Below are positions 53,001 through 64,000 of a DNA stretch of 64,000 nt, one piece after another (within the stretch, counting starts at the first letter, position 1; each line of letters opens with the position of its first letter). The stretch spans positions 434,001 to 498,000 of the forward strand of contig JAUTXW010004702.1 of assembly GCA_030620095.1 (NCBI GenBank). Reading direction: 5' to 3'. Below the pieces are notes generated by a model. It had not been told where the DNA came from and made no database searches. It was given only the letters and a program-made list of their open reading frames with translations. The position numbers and the translations under genes are program-made. Source of the stretch: Kuschelorhynchus macadamiae (lineage: Eukaryota; Arthropoda; Insecta; Coleoptera; Curculionidae).

Positions 53001-53150
53001 GTTGAATGTAAATAATCTTTAGGATCCCTAAGGTTTTAACTAATCTTACTAACATATTTTTTGCACACCCAGTATATTTTCTGCGTAATCCAGACCCAAT
53101 AGATTACAAAAAAGTTAAGACTTAAGGGCTCTCTCGAGCAAGAAAACTTT
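50036..53150. other. No gene recognised
   Basis: A 14-base C run stands at 51209-51222. Between 51290 and 51560 a motif with GAATTCGTACCAGTTTATCC recurs three times in diverged form (51318, 51428, 51535) at roughly 110-base spacing, suggesting an old tandem repeat. CACTTCCGGTAAAACCG near 52740 is related to the repeat at 12870. All other frames are short. Confidence 0.4.
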
Positions 53151-53284
53151 ACATCAAACGGCTAATAAAAAGTTACAGCTTAATATGTAAGAAAAATCTA
53201 ATTTTTTCAAAAAAATTACGTCAAACGGCTAATAAAAAGTTACAGGTTAATATGTAAGAAAAATCTAATTTTTTCAAAAAAATC
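53151..53284. repeat. Tandem duplication, two 67-base units
   Basis: Units 53151-53217 and 53218-53284 differ at only about three positions (ACATCAAACGG/ACGTCAAACGG, TACAGCT/TACAGGT, and the last bases). The low divergence marks a recent local duplication. Confidence 0.92.
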
Positions 53285-55019
53285 ATGTCTCAAAAAATAT
53301 TAAAAATTTTAAAAAACGTTTTAAATTGTTTTTTTTACAATTTCACTAAGGACTAAGTTGATCTAGTAATTATAATCCAAAAATCGTTTTTGTACATTTT
53401 CGGAACAAATAAAATATTGAGAATTAGAAGTCTTGTTTAACAACTCGTATAAATACCTTTTTGGCTTAGGTAAGTTTTACGCTTGAAATCAATAGGTAAA
53501 GTGCAATAAAATTTGCAAGACATAGCTGAAAACGGCATCTCAGTATGTCATCTCGTGCTAAAGATATTTGAATTTAAATTTTACCTAAAAAATCGTTTGT
53601 CCAGTTTCCTCTTTCCAGCGTTTAATTTCTGCAATGTGTGTGGTTATATTTAAAATGGGGTCTACAAGTTTAATATTTAAAGGTATCAAAAATTAAATAC
53701 AGTTTTATGGTTTTATCTGAACCGTCAGAATTTCAAAAAAAATTAACATCAATTTTGTTACTTGAAATGAATCATGTATAATATGTTTTTTTTAAATGTA
53801 GTCATTGACTCCACTCTTAACTTATGTGGTAAAAATTAATTAAAGTTTTTGATCAATCCTGGTATACTAGTGAGCAGTATTTGCAGTCTCGTTTTAAAGA
53901 GAAACAAAATGGAAGGAAAACATACAGAATAAGAATAAATTTAATTATATTTTAAAAATAACATCTAACGGACCTTTTTTCCAACGCATTCTTTTAATTT
54001 ATATTGAACACTGTTCAGTGCATTGTCCACCTGGCCTTGTGGAATTGGTTTGACTTCAATTCTTAACAACACGTCTCAAACAGGCTTACCGGATATTCAC
54101 AATGCTCTCAAAAACAGTTGTACGGTTCATGACTGAAGGTAATATTACTTTAAGAAAAACGTCTGCAAGGCGATGATTTTACTATACTGCTTAGGGGAAG
54201 ATTCGAAACAGTTTTCTGAGATATGGTGCTGTTGCTTAATTGAGCCTTTATCTCTCAGAAAATCCAGCATGTACATGTTTCAGAAAGCACCAAAACCGAA
54301 GTTTTGAGTTTCTCTTTGAAATGAGACCTCAAAATAATGTCTAGCTGACCTCACTCTAAATACTATTAATAAAAGGGTAGCATAAAATCGTTTCCATTAT
54401 GACATCAAAATATACATTCGTGGGATATTTTTGGGACGATTTAAGCGGCGCGGCGCCCACGAATGCGAATAGCTATGCGTTTTTTGTTTATTGTAGTTTG
54501 TTTATTTATGTTGTAATATGTTTGAATGCAATTAAGTATTCAATCCAATGTAAACATATGCCATATAAAGAAATTCAAAGACATATTTATATACGTAATT
54601 ATGTTGTAACGCTAGAAGTTTAAGTCGAATTCTGTAGCATATATCTAGATTTTGTTAAAACACCTATTTTTGAATAAATTATATTTTATACTGTCAGTTG
54701 TTATTAATTTCGTATTGGTTTTTATACATTGAGAGGCAAATTTATCACTTCCTTTGATTTTCGCAAATGCGGGAGATCCAGTAGGTTTTTGAATTGAAAA
54801 ACCTATTGTAAATGCCACTTCGTGTCGTTTTAGTTTTATAGAGACACCTCCTGTCCGAAAAGTCTTAAAATTTGTTAGTTGTATGTGTATCACCAAATCA
54901 ACTTTTTGGGCTGTTTAATCTTTTTTCACCTTTTCCTGTGGATTTTAATTTTAATCTCAACCCAATATCGAGAACTGTTATTTTTAATTTCATGTTATAA
55001 GATGTTGAAAACGACCACC
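53285..55019. other. No gene recognised
   Basis: AT-rich. A + strand frame at 54399-54623 has a hydrophobic stretch (FFVYCSLFIYVVICL) but no homology I know and no coding context. 54720-54880 has a moderately GC-richer block (AACGACACGAAGTGG on the minus strand) that looks repeat-like. Confidence 0.4.
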
Positions 55020-55715
55020 GTTAATTTCTTGGCAATAATAAAGTCTACTTTCATTATTCAAATGCTTCTATCGTTTTGGAGCATTTCAGGCGTCACACTA
55101 AGGCAAATATCAGTAATGTTTGGTTGTTCTTGTAAATTATTGGTGTTTTTAAGAGACATTCGCTATTTTTAATAACCCCAAAGAAAAAAACCATGTGGAG
55201 CGAGGTTCGGCGACCATGCCGGCCATACTTCATTACGTCTAGTCTAGCGCCCAGGATATTCATTAAGTGCGGGGGAGTTCCTTCCTGCTGAAAAATTGGG
55301 TCTTCCATAGTTGCTTCAGTTGCAGGAATTTGCTAAATTACCTTATTTGACAAACTTCCAGCCCGTATGTTTAGTTTCTGAGAATGCTCTGTATGAGCCT
55401 CTTTAAACCAGGATTTTCATCACTCCAGTAACGACAATTATGTATATTGACTGTACCGTTGCTTCATTACTAAAATATATCCGATTCTCGTACAAGGTGA
55501 ACTTTGTAGGAATGGAATTTATCTTTCTTTGAAATAATTTCGTGAACTGTCGATTTTCCCATATCCAAATGAGCAGCTACTATTCGAAGTGATGTTTCTA
55601 GAACTTGAATTTCAGATTTAACAAGAGTGACGACCAGATCGGTGAGCATCCTCAATGCTAAAAGTTGGCCCATTGTAACTTCGATTACATTGTCCATAAA
55701 AAAGAACAAAGGCAA
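55020..55715 (-). pseudogene. Tc1/mariner-like transposase relic
   Basis: Minus strand from 55715: SLRIVAAHLDMGKSTVHEII and KFHSYKVHLVRESDIF (helix-turn-helix and linker), then SDENPWFKEAHTEHSQKLNI (about 55430-55380), DPIFQQEGTPPHLMN (55308 onward; the second catalytic Asp, normally QDGAPPH, is Glu here), a broken SPNLAPHGFFLWGY and SVTPEMLQN near 55085. This is the catalytic order of the DUF4817-type mariner relatives also seen at 165-772. The section that carries the first Asp is deleted between 55470 and 55440. Dead copy. Confidence 0.82.
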
Positions 55716-56934
55716 AAGGCTTAAGTGTTAGTACACATCAAACGACATAAAGTAATATGATTTGTTTCTTTTCAAAACAGATGTTAAAACAATTTTTTAT
55801 AAATAACAGTGACATTTCATTTTTTTTTGTTAAAATGCTTCTCTTCGTTTTCATTCCTCCCCTATTCGAAAACGCGTTCTGGTGGAGACTTCCGGTTTGC
55901 GCAGAAATGGTTGTCTCTTTAAGGTCTGCAAAATAAGTTAAAATTCGATATAGGACTGCAATAAAAATGAAAATGCCTCACGCCACATCCAACAGAGATG
56001 TAAAAAGTTTAAACATCCAAAAAAAGTAGACATCTAGAAGAAAAACGCTAAATTAGTTATCCACAATTGAATATTAAAATTAAATTGGGTAGATTGGATT
56101 TTTGGTAATCATATGGCCAAACCACCGTCCCTTGTGGTATGACTTTAACGGATAGCTTTATAGACGAAAAAAACCCTTTTTCATGTATACAAATCTCCCA
56201 ATTTTCATTTTTATCATGCTTCTAGATTCTGATATATCGCCTGGTCAAATCAGTTTGGGACTAGTAATGAACTTTTCTTTATTTTCATTTTGGGGAACTG
56301 TTTTCAAATGTTGTACTACCCACGGAAAATAGTCATAGCAGGGTTGGGTATCGCTCTGCGTAGAGTGTTTGAGCTGGCCTTTGATTTTGCAAGCACTCGC
56401 CATAGCAAGAGAAGCATATCTATTTGTCCCGTTCTTGTAAAACTTGTCATTTTAAAGAGATTACAAAGAACTTCTAGTCCACACCAATAGAGACACGAAA
56501 TAAAGCACGATACAAAAGGTGCAACAATCTGCCAAGCCCACAAGTGATAAAAGTTACTTGTCAAAATTCAATTGTTTTTAAAAATCATAGCAACCTCTGT
56601 CAAGACTAATATGATTATTTTAATTTTAGCAAAACTTTGTTTATAGGTAGTTATCGCACTAGGTTAAGTTATCATTAACTTAACTTTCATAACCAACTGC
56701 AAACATTTTTTTTAAACTCGGAACATTTTCTTTTTTGACATTTTGTTGGATGAATAAGGAGCAAATAACCGTGATTGTTTTTATTCTGGCCTACTACGTT
56801 TTTCCATAAAATACAATTAAGTGGAAATTATGGCACATTTATAAGCGGTTTTATTTGGAAAACTATACATTACATTACAGACATAGGACGAAGTCGCGGT
56901 GATTTCCGGGGAAACCGGAAATGATATTCAATTG

Positions 56935-56986
<52 letters not shown>

Positions 56987-59349
56987 GAGGTATATCCGTC
57001 TTATGACGTGGGAATCTATTTTGTTGTAGGATTATTTCGGTTACTATAAATCTTAATGGACGTTGGGAACATTAAATAACTATTTTTGGCACAAAAAGTC
57101 TTGACTTGTCTGAATGAGGTGAGTAACGGGGGAGGCGGTGATATGTAAATATGGCTTTTTATATACGTATTATTAGTTATCGTGATTTGTGAAAATTGTA
57201 AATGCAATGGATCCAGTCTATTCTATTAGGGACTTCCAAAATTTTAGCCTTGTTTGAGGCCTCGAAAACTTCGAATCTGCCTTTTTCAAAGTAAATAAAT
57301 GAAACTACAAAGAGCGAAATAAATATAAAAAAAAATTAACTTGGAAATTTGACTTATGAAGTCAGCGCTAGGCTAATAAAATAGAAAATATATATTGTAC
57401 TTGAGGCATTGGACATTAAGGCACTTATTACACAAATGTCTTTTTGTTAAATAAAAGTTTTTGTTAAAATGTTAAACGTAGTAATTGGCTCTTAAATGGA
57501 CGCTGACTTCATGAAGTCAAATTTTCAAGAAAAAATATAATATTTTTCTACGACTGTCTTTAATTAGTCATATTCTCGTAAGCATTTACTTTTTGCTACT
57601 AACTTTGCAGGAAAGTATATATTACCTAAATTAAACAGTACTTTTTCCACTCCTGTATTAGTAAACATTCTCTGACGTACAGGTTACTTGATAAAGAAGA
57701 CCATTCTTTACTCACAATTGTGCGTAAAGAACGCACAGTTGTGTATTATGATGTATTGTGTGGCAATCGAATTAGCTTTGAACTGCTCAAAATCGCGAAA
57801 TTTCTTTGCATCGCGTTACTTTTGTATTAATTTTTTTGACAATTTTTATTGGTTGTCTTGACTGGTAACAGTGGCATTATTTAAGGTTCGGTTAGGTTAA
57901 ATAACGCACTACCCAGTTAGGCGGTCCAACAAGACAGCTGACTGCTGTCTTGCAGGATTATACCGTCAAGACCCTAAAAAAATAGTTACATTTTGTTCCC
58001 GGCTTATTTTTTTGAGAAGTTATCGAGAAACTCAATTGAAAAGAAAGTCTATACCTTAATCGTATTTGTAATCCTGAGTCTGGAATTTCCACTATTCATA
58101 ATTTAAGAACTTTCATCCTGAATGCATAACAAGGTTTTTCTTCATTCAGTCATAGGTTTTCCCGAGAAACACATTTGGCAAATCTTAGTTTTAAGTAAGT
58201 AATAACCCTCTATATGGTTATCGTAGCTTCATTTATACATAAAAAAATTTTGAAAAAATTTTAGACCACAGCTACCACACTCGTGCAAGGATAATATCAA
58301 TCTAAAAAAACATACATTATTTAGTTCCTATAGTATGTAATAAAATACCACATACGATGAATTCGTAAGAATGTAAAAAATTATGTTTTACTCGTATAAT
58401 GAATTTAAGAACTATGAGTCTTTTAAGTAGGATTACCTCGCTTTCCCAAACAAAAAAAAAAGAATGAGGATGACCTAATATAGGTCGAAACGTTGACTAG
58501 AATAAAAATATGAACTTCTAGAGATTTTTTATTGACCTTTTCCAAAAAAAAAATAATCGCAGAATTGCATGAAGGTAAAAATTATTTATGAACCGTTAAT
58601 ATTGATAAAACATAAAAAAGAATAATACAGCATTGAAATATGTAAACATGCAAAACGTAATATAATTTTTTCAAAACAACAATTAGAGATATCTTTGATC
58701 AGAGTCTCGACTGAGAATCATAATAATTGTTAATTAGATTAGATTAATTTTAGTTTTTTCTTAAATTATTAATATGAAATGTTTTGCACACACTTGGGTC
58801 TAATTTAATTTAGCAGTAGGTAAATCCTATCCTTGTTGTAGTAATCCATTTCAGCCGCATCGACGACTGTTCGTTAAGTCGTTTTTTATATCTTAAATTG
58901 AACATTTTTTGGAACTTAAAAATAAAAGTAATATTGTTTCTCATCCCTCTACTTCCACAATTTGTAATAAAACAAAGAGAAGGCATTTTAAGGTAAGAAA
59001 GTTAAAATAAATAATAAAAGTCCCATATCTCCTGTGTAAAAATTCGATTTGTTTGTCCTATGGCCGTCAATCATTGGTAACGCTCATATAACAGATTGTT
59101 GGTCGGGGTGCCTTGTATTTTAAAAATCATTGTAGAAAAAGTATGGTACACGACTTCAATGGAAATTAGCTTATTACAAACTCATTAGATTATAGTCGTC
59201 GTTCGCTCGTAAGCACCTTACCATTCTCGTTATCTAATATACTATTTCCGTACTAGTGCGAGAAAGGAAATATTTCTTCAATTATTGCCTTATATATAAT
59301 ATTTTACATCAGGTAAATTAATCTACCTAGTTATATAGTTAATATAATA
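55716..59349. other. No gene recognised
   Basis: Holds a (TA)n tract at 56937-56982 next to TTTCCGGGGAAACCGGAAA (56907), and a 12-base hairpin at 57713-57743 (CACAATTGTGCG, loop TAAAGAA, CGCACAGTTGTG). GACCTAATATAGGTCGAAAC stands at 58487 and is of a type common in dispersed insect repeats. Frames are short and without motifs. Confidence 0.45.
56937..56982. repeat. (TA)n microsatellite
   Basis: Short pure TA run; no coding meaning. Confidence 0.97.
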
Positions 59350-59444
59350 TAAATAATAAGTTGGTTATGTTGCGTGGGGAGTGACGCCCCCACGGACCCG
59401 AGTTACCTGGGCCACCAGGTTCAAATATTGGCACACCCATCAAA

Positions 59445-60208
59445 ATGGAGAAAGCATCGAGCCTCGGAATAGAGCTGCTGCCTGGGAATCGCCAGGGCAC
59501 CTTTGGAGCCACTGCTGAAGGTGACAGCATGCGGGACGGTGGCGGCGAAAGGCTGAACAGGCGGGTCTTTGCCGAAAAAACTGCTACAGCCGAACCTATT
59601 CCCGAAAATTTCGTCAGAGCCGACATTGTTCGAGACAGAAGTTGTCTGTTCCGATCAGTCAGCTTACACATATATGGCCATCAAAAAAATCATGCCAAAC
59701 TTCGAGAAGACGCATTGAAGTTCTTACAACAAAACTGGTCGGAACTTCAGATATTTTCGTTATTTCACGACGACGACATCAAGGACTTCAGCATCTACTA
59801 TAAGTTCATGAGCAAAACCACTACATACGGAACGAGCCTAGAGATATTTTCCCTTTCGGAAACTCAGAAGCACATCCAAGAACAACAAGAACAAAGCAGA
59901 TGTGCGTTAAAGAGAGACCAACAATAATAGGCAAACAAACACACAATAAAATGATCTACCATATACTAATAGGCGACCCAATGTCGGGACACTTTGAGCT
60001 TCTAACACCACAAAACAACAACCCAAATAACAGAACATCATTAAAAGAAGCATCGGGTGGTGTAATGGTCGAGGACGTCGCGGGAAAGAACAGCTCGACC
60101 GAAACGATCATGACTAAGCAAAGGAAAATAGACCCACCAATAATGTTTTGCAGCCACCAAGGTGGGAAAGGCAGAGCAACGCATGAGCCGCATTACAGAA
60201 TCAAGTGA
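59445..60208 (+). pseudogene. Retrotransposon N-terminal region with OTU-like cysteine protease domain
   Basis: From ATG 59445 the frame gives about 55 residues without a known motif, then VRDRSCLFRSVSLHIYG; the catalytic Cys codon is 59643-59645 and the pattern is the D..CLFR of OTU proteases. It continues HAKLREDALKFLQQNWSEL and the frame stops at 59927. In the frame opening at 59900, ILIGDPMSGHFELLTP supplies the His (59990-59992) of the usual H-[FY]-x-x-L end of the fold. The Cys and His are therefore in different frames, separated by one frameshift near 59900. OTU domains cleave ubiquitin chains or similar substrates in other proteins; the role in a retroelement is not established here. 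Confidence 0.7.
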
Positions 60209-61383
60209 ACCGATCATGCGGTGCCAAAATGGATACACAAATACATTTGACACAGATGCTAGCCAAGACATATCGCAACGACTACCTGCAACTACCAAGG
60301 CAGGTAAACCTAGGAAAGGTTAAAATGGACAGACGAAATGAATCGACCTGTGATGCATTCCTACTACACCGCTACCAAACTTGAGACAATTTCATCAAGA
60401 TACGGACATACACTGCATACACTCTTCATAGCACAATATCCAGAATACAAATCACTTGTCACAGAACAGAGAGTAATAGATCAAAAATGAGTCATCACTA
60501 AGACCAGTAAGCTCACACCACTCGCATTGCAAAACATCAAAATTATGGTAGCTGCTGAACTAAACATTCATCGACCAAACATTGAGGACAGTGGGGACAG
60601 ATACCAAACCTATCCCACATACAAACTAGACCAACTTTGTGCAAGAGGATCTGCAACCTCACTCAACGCTGAGTATGGGAAAAACTTCCAGCAACAACCC
60701 ACAACAGATGACAAGCACCACACAGGACAAACACCATACACACAGCTACACCTCGGACCGTCTGTCACACAAGCAATCAAAGTAGAAATCAGACCTAAAC
60801 AAATGGTCAGGCACCGATCCTACAATGAAAGGTCCTATTCCTTGTGTAATCTTCAAACGGGACGCACAAAAAATTTTAAAGACTATCAACGAACACCTAA
60901 TACTTAAGTACATAACGAATGCGAGCACAATTGAGGACATTTATACAGTGATCTACGCAGCAGCTATAAACATGATAACCCAGAACAATCAGAAACCCCT
61001 GCCACGACACAGAAACAGCAACAGCATAAAACCAAAATTCAAAAGGCAGATAAGGATCGAATACAAAATTAAGAAAATTAGAAAATAATTGGGACATCTT
61101 AAACAATTCATGAACGGCAACAAGTCAAAATGTATCACACAAAGTATAGAGAAAATCAAATCTATATCTTCTTATCACAAGCTTACAGAAATCCTTGACA
61201 GCAAAAATTATCCGTGTATGCCGCAAGACTCCGAAGATACAAAAAGTCAAATGAAAGAAAGGACGCCAACAAACTGTTTCGAAGAAGCGAAAAACAGTTC
61301 TATCAACAAACCATAAGCAATGAGGAGGCACGCGTAATAGAACCACCGACCAAACAAGAAATCACAGAATACTAGAAAAGCAT

Positions 61384-62911
61384 TTGGTCAATAATAACGC
61401 TTCATGGATTAAAGCGGAAGAAGACAAACACAAGCGCTTGGAGGAGCAAGAGGACTTTGCAATGACAAAACAAGAAGTTGGAGAAACAATCAAATACACG
61501 CAGAACTGGAGATGTCCTGGAATAGATAACATTCATAACTTCTGGTACAAACAGTTTACCTCCACACATGAAGCTCTCACTCGACAAAGTAATGAAAATA
61601 TTTTAAAACCTAACACACTCACCAGTTTTCTCACCCAAGGAATAACATGCCTTAATCCTAAAAACTCGGACACTAAGAACCCGTCAAATTACCGACCTAT
61701 TATGTGCCTTTCAACCCTATATAAGATCATCACAGCCACAATTACCAGAAGAATAGAACAGCATCTAGCACATAAAAACATTCTAAGGGAAGAGCAAAAA
61801 GGGTGTAGGAAAAACAGTCAAGGATGCAAGGAGCAGCTAATTATAGTCAGCATCATCATGGAACAAACCAGAAAAAATTATAGAAACCTTCATACTGGTT
61901 ACATAGATTCTAAAAAAGCCTTTGATTCGATACCCCACAGTTGGCCAACCAGAGTGCTAGAATTATACAAAGTCAATAAAAACATATATCAGGCAATTTC
62001 TTACGCAAATCATGAGTACGCGGAAAACTAGAATCAACCTGAAAATACAAAAAGAACACATCGAAACAGAAAAGATCTACATCAGACGAGGTATATTCCA
62101 GGGAGATTTACTCAGCGCTTTGTGGTTCGGCCTCTGACTCAATCCACTCTCAAACACACTGAATAACACAAACTTCGGATTCCAAATTAAACATCAAAAA
62201 AATAACCTACACAAAATAAACCATCTCTTGTACACGGATGGCAGAAAATTATAAGCAAGCACAAAAGCACAGCTAAAGGAACTCCTTAAAATCACAAAAA
62301 CATTTACCCTGGACATCAACATGGAATTTGGTATAATTAAATGCAAGCTACTTCACATTAACAAGAGATAGTGGAAAGACCTCCCTACGACGGAAACAAT
62401 CAACAATGAAACCATAGATAACATGCTCAAAGAAGAAACATACAGATACCTAGGCTTCCGTCAAAGCACCAAAATTAACCACACTCATATCAAATCAGAG
62501 CTCAAGACGGAATTTAAAACCAGACTCACAAAACTACTAAAAATAAAACTGAACTCCAGAAATTTAACGAAAGCTATTAGCACCTTTGCTATACCTACTT
62601 TTGCGTATTCGTTTGGTATCATTAAATGGTCACATGCAAACACAGAACACATTCACATTCTCATACGTTCTGAATTCACTAAATACAGAAAGTTACACCC
62701 CAACGCATGCAAGGAAAGACTCACCATCGAGAGAAAAGAAGGAGGGAGGGGAATTATAGATACACAAACGCTAAATAAAAAACAAATTTACGAACTCAGA
62801 AAATTCTTCTACAATAAACAAACTAACCTCCACAAGGCAATAGTGAAGGCAGGCAAGACAATTATACACCGTTCGACCTGTCTCAAACGAGCCACATTCA
62901 ATCACAGCTAG
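61384..62911 (+). pseudogene. R4/Dong-like reverse transcriptase relic
   Basis: RWRCPG-type start of the RT (NWRCPGIDNIHNFWYKQF, 61504), SNYRPIMCLSTLYKIIT (61687), LREEQKGCRKNSQGCKEQL (61780), which is a hallmark of this group, and GYIDSKKAFDSIPHSW with the motif-A Asp (61900). After the frame break at 62031, IRRGIFQGDLLSALWFGL (62082) and HLLYTDGRKL (62222-62253) follow. The last is the catalytic Y-x-D-D motif with the second Asp changed to Gly and a stop just after it. The thumb region KEETYRYLGFRQSTKINHTH runs from 62431 onward. The active site is destroyed. Confidence 0.87.
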
Positions 62912-63129
62912 AAAAGATGAACACCTAGTCTGAAAAAACACTCCACGGAAGACATAGATACCACCTAAAGCAAGACCACATACATAAAAAGCTTTCATAT
63001 ACGTGGTTACAGGTAGGGCAGCTGCTCCTCGAGACAGAAGGCTTTCTGCTTGCCATCCAGGACAAAATCATAGCAAACAGAAATTACCAAAAGCACATCA
63101 TCAAAGATACAACCATTGAAGACGACAAG

Positions 63130-63660
63130 TGCAGGAGATGTCACCAGCAGAGAGAAACGATCGATCACATAACGAGTGGATGTAGAACAATGGCCGGAAC
63201 AGAACATACAAACTAACGGAGAACACAGACCCTTACTACCATTATACACCAACATCCATACTTGAAAATGAACACTACAAGCTCTACTGGGACATTGAAA
63301 TCCACATAGATATAACAATCCCCGAAAACAGACCTGATATCACCTTTCAATCCAAATAAGAAAAGATCACTTATTTAATTGACATGGCTGTCCCCAACGA
63401 CGAGAACATCCAAGCGAAATACAGCGAGAAGATCGCCAAACACACCGACCTGGCAATGGAAATAAAAAGGTTGTGGAAATAGGAAAGAGTCATCGTTGTT
63501 CCTCTTATCTTATCGGTAACAGGTCTCACCCCAACAACATTTACACCGCATTTGGCTCAATTAGGACTTAATACAGATATTCACAGGAACATCCAGAAAT
63601 CTGTCATTTTGCAAACATGTAGCATCGTTAGATCATTTCTTAATACACAATTGTTGTATT
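63130..63660 (+). pseudogene. CCHC knuckle and restriction-like endonuclease region of the R4-like element
   Basis: CRRCHQQRETIDHITSGC (63130-63183) fits C-x2-C-x7-H-x4-C. Further on, NRPDITFQSK (63327) then, after a stop, KITYLIDMAVPNDENIQAKY (63364) give the PD...(D) arrangement of the restriction-like endonuclease in R2/R4-type LINEs. HTDLAMEIKRLW and IVVPLILSVTGLTPTT follow after another stop at 63480. In active elements this domain nicks the target. The final conserved segment is QKSVILQTCSIVRSFL (about 63597-63640). Confidence 0.82.
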
Positions 63661-64000
63661 TTTTCCTTTTTTTTTTACTGATTTTTGTTATAATCTCGTC
63701 AGTATAAAATACAACCACAGAAATACTATGAGACAACAAGTCGACAAATAATAATATTATATTCAATTTTTTGACAATGCTCTATATACCTTTTAAGAAA
63801 CACGTCACGTAGCAATCAACTACCTTTGGATGTGTTAATGGTAAGGAAATACTTTTCAACTGTCAGTGATATTTTGTTAAATTGTATTTTTTAACTTTCT
63901 GAAGTACCAGTAGCCCCGCTCCGCGTCGTTCGGGATAATACCAGTCGCGTGCGGGAAAGTGTCATTTTCCCCACTATAAATAATTAATTTACTTTTCAGT
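63661..64000. other. Right edge of the window: nothing recognised
   Basis: AT-rich up to 63900, then a short GC-richer stretch (AGTAGCCCCGCTCCGCGTCG). No frame continues across the window end. Confidence 0.5.

Larger units (their letters stand above)
59350..63660 (+). mobile_element. R4/Dong-like non-LTR retrotransposon relic with restriction-like endonuclease and an OTU domain
   Basis: One block with higher GC than its surroundings. It begins with a leader (GTGACGCCCCCACGGACCCG near 59383), then a first coding region with an OTU-type cysteine protease pattern, a reverse transcriptase, a CCHC zinc knuckle and a PD-(D/E)XK-type endonuclease segment. The domains follow each other in the order known for R4-group elements, in which the endonuclease is C-terminal. 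Frames are broken at about ten points, so it is inactive. The 3' limit near 63660 is set by the end of recognisable coding sequence; no tail or target duplication was identified. Confidence 0.82.

Noticed and set aside
54399..54623. 74-codon + strand frame with a hydrophobic stretch
   Set aside because: A single hydrophobic run in AT-rich DNA is expected from Ile/Phe/Tyr codons. There is no homology or splice context.
59339..59671. 110-codon minus-strand frame
   Set aside because: It is antisense to the R4-like element N-terminal region, which has the OTU motif on the + strand.

Overview
This is a window of an AT-rich animal nuclear genome, most likely an insect and plausibly a beetle. The reasons are a spliced gene with GT-AG introns, a transposon load of several kinds (hAT, Tc1/mariner, pogo, LINEs, a KRBA2-like integrase), and nine long (TA)n tracts. 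The species assignment is inference.

Only one host gene was recognised. It is the 3' part of the eIF2-alpha kinase GCN2 (EIF2AK4 orthologue) on the + strand. Six exons (18885-19107, 23751-23884, 24234-24406, 31501-31738, 40483-40640, 44573-44699) join in frame. They encode the last 350 residues: the end of the HisRS-like domain and the C-terminal domain. The N-terminal RWD and kinase parts are not in the window; the intron before the first visible exon would be at least 18.9 kb unless an exon was missed. The five visible introns total about 24.8 kb and, except for the 349-base second one, are filled with mobile elements.

Layout. 1-18884 is repeats only: a mariner relic; a 2.9-kb fold-back structure (851-3729); a hAT relic (3501-5706); a 2.9-kb near-perfect palindrome (6818-9718) with a third, direct copy of one arm beside it; and an almost intact 3.1-kb hAT element (14803-17928) nested in an older hAT relic. 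18885-44699 is the GCN2 3' part. Its introns hold a mariner-derived MITE, a KRBA2-like integrase relic carrying an 843-base hAT MITE with a perfect 8-base target duplication, a jockey-like LINE, two TA-target MITEs, another hAT, a second LINE and a 2.6-kb pogo element. 44700-59350 is downstream of the gene and holds MITEs, hAT and mariner relics and long stretches without recognisable content. 59350-63660 is a richer-coding R4/Dong-like retrotransposon relic with an OTU-type protease domain, a reverse transcriptase and a restriction-like endonuclease region.

Apart from GCN2 no functional host pathway can be read here. The interest lies in how the elements nest, duplicate and invert. All element names are from motif recognition by eye; no database search was made. 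No CRISPR, operon, rRNA or convincing tRNA was seen.
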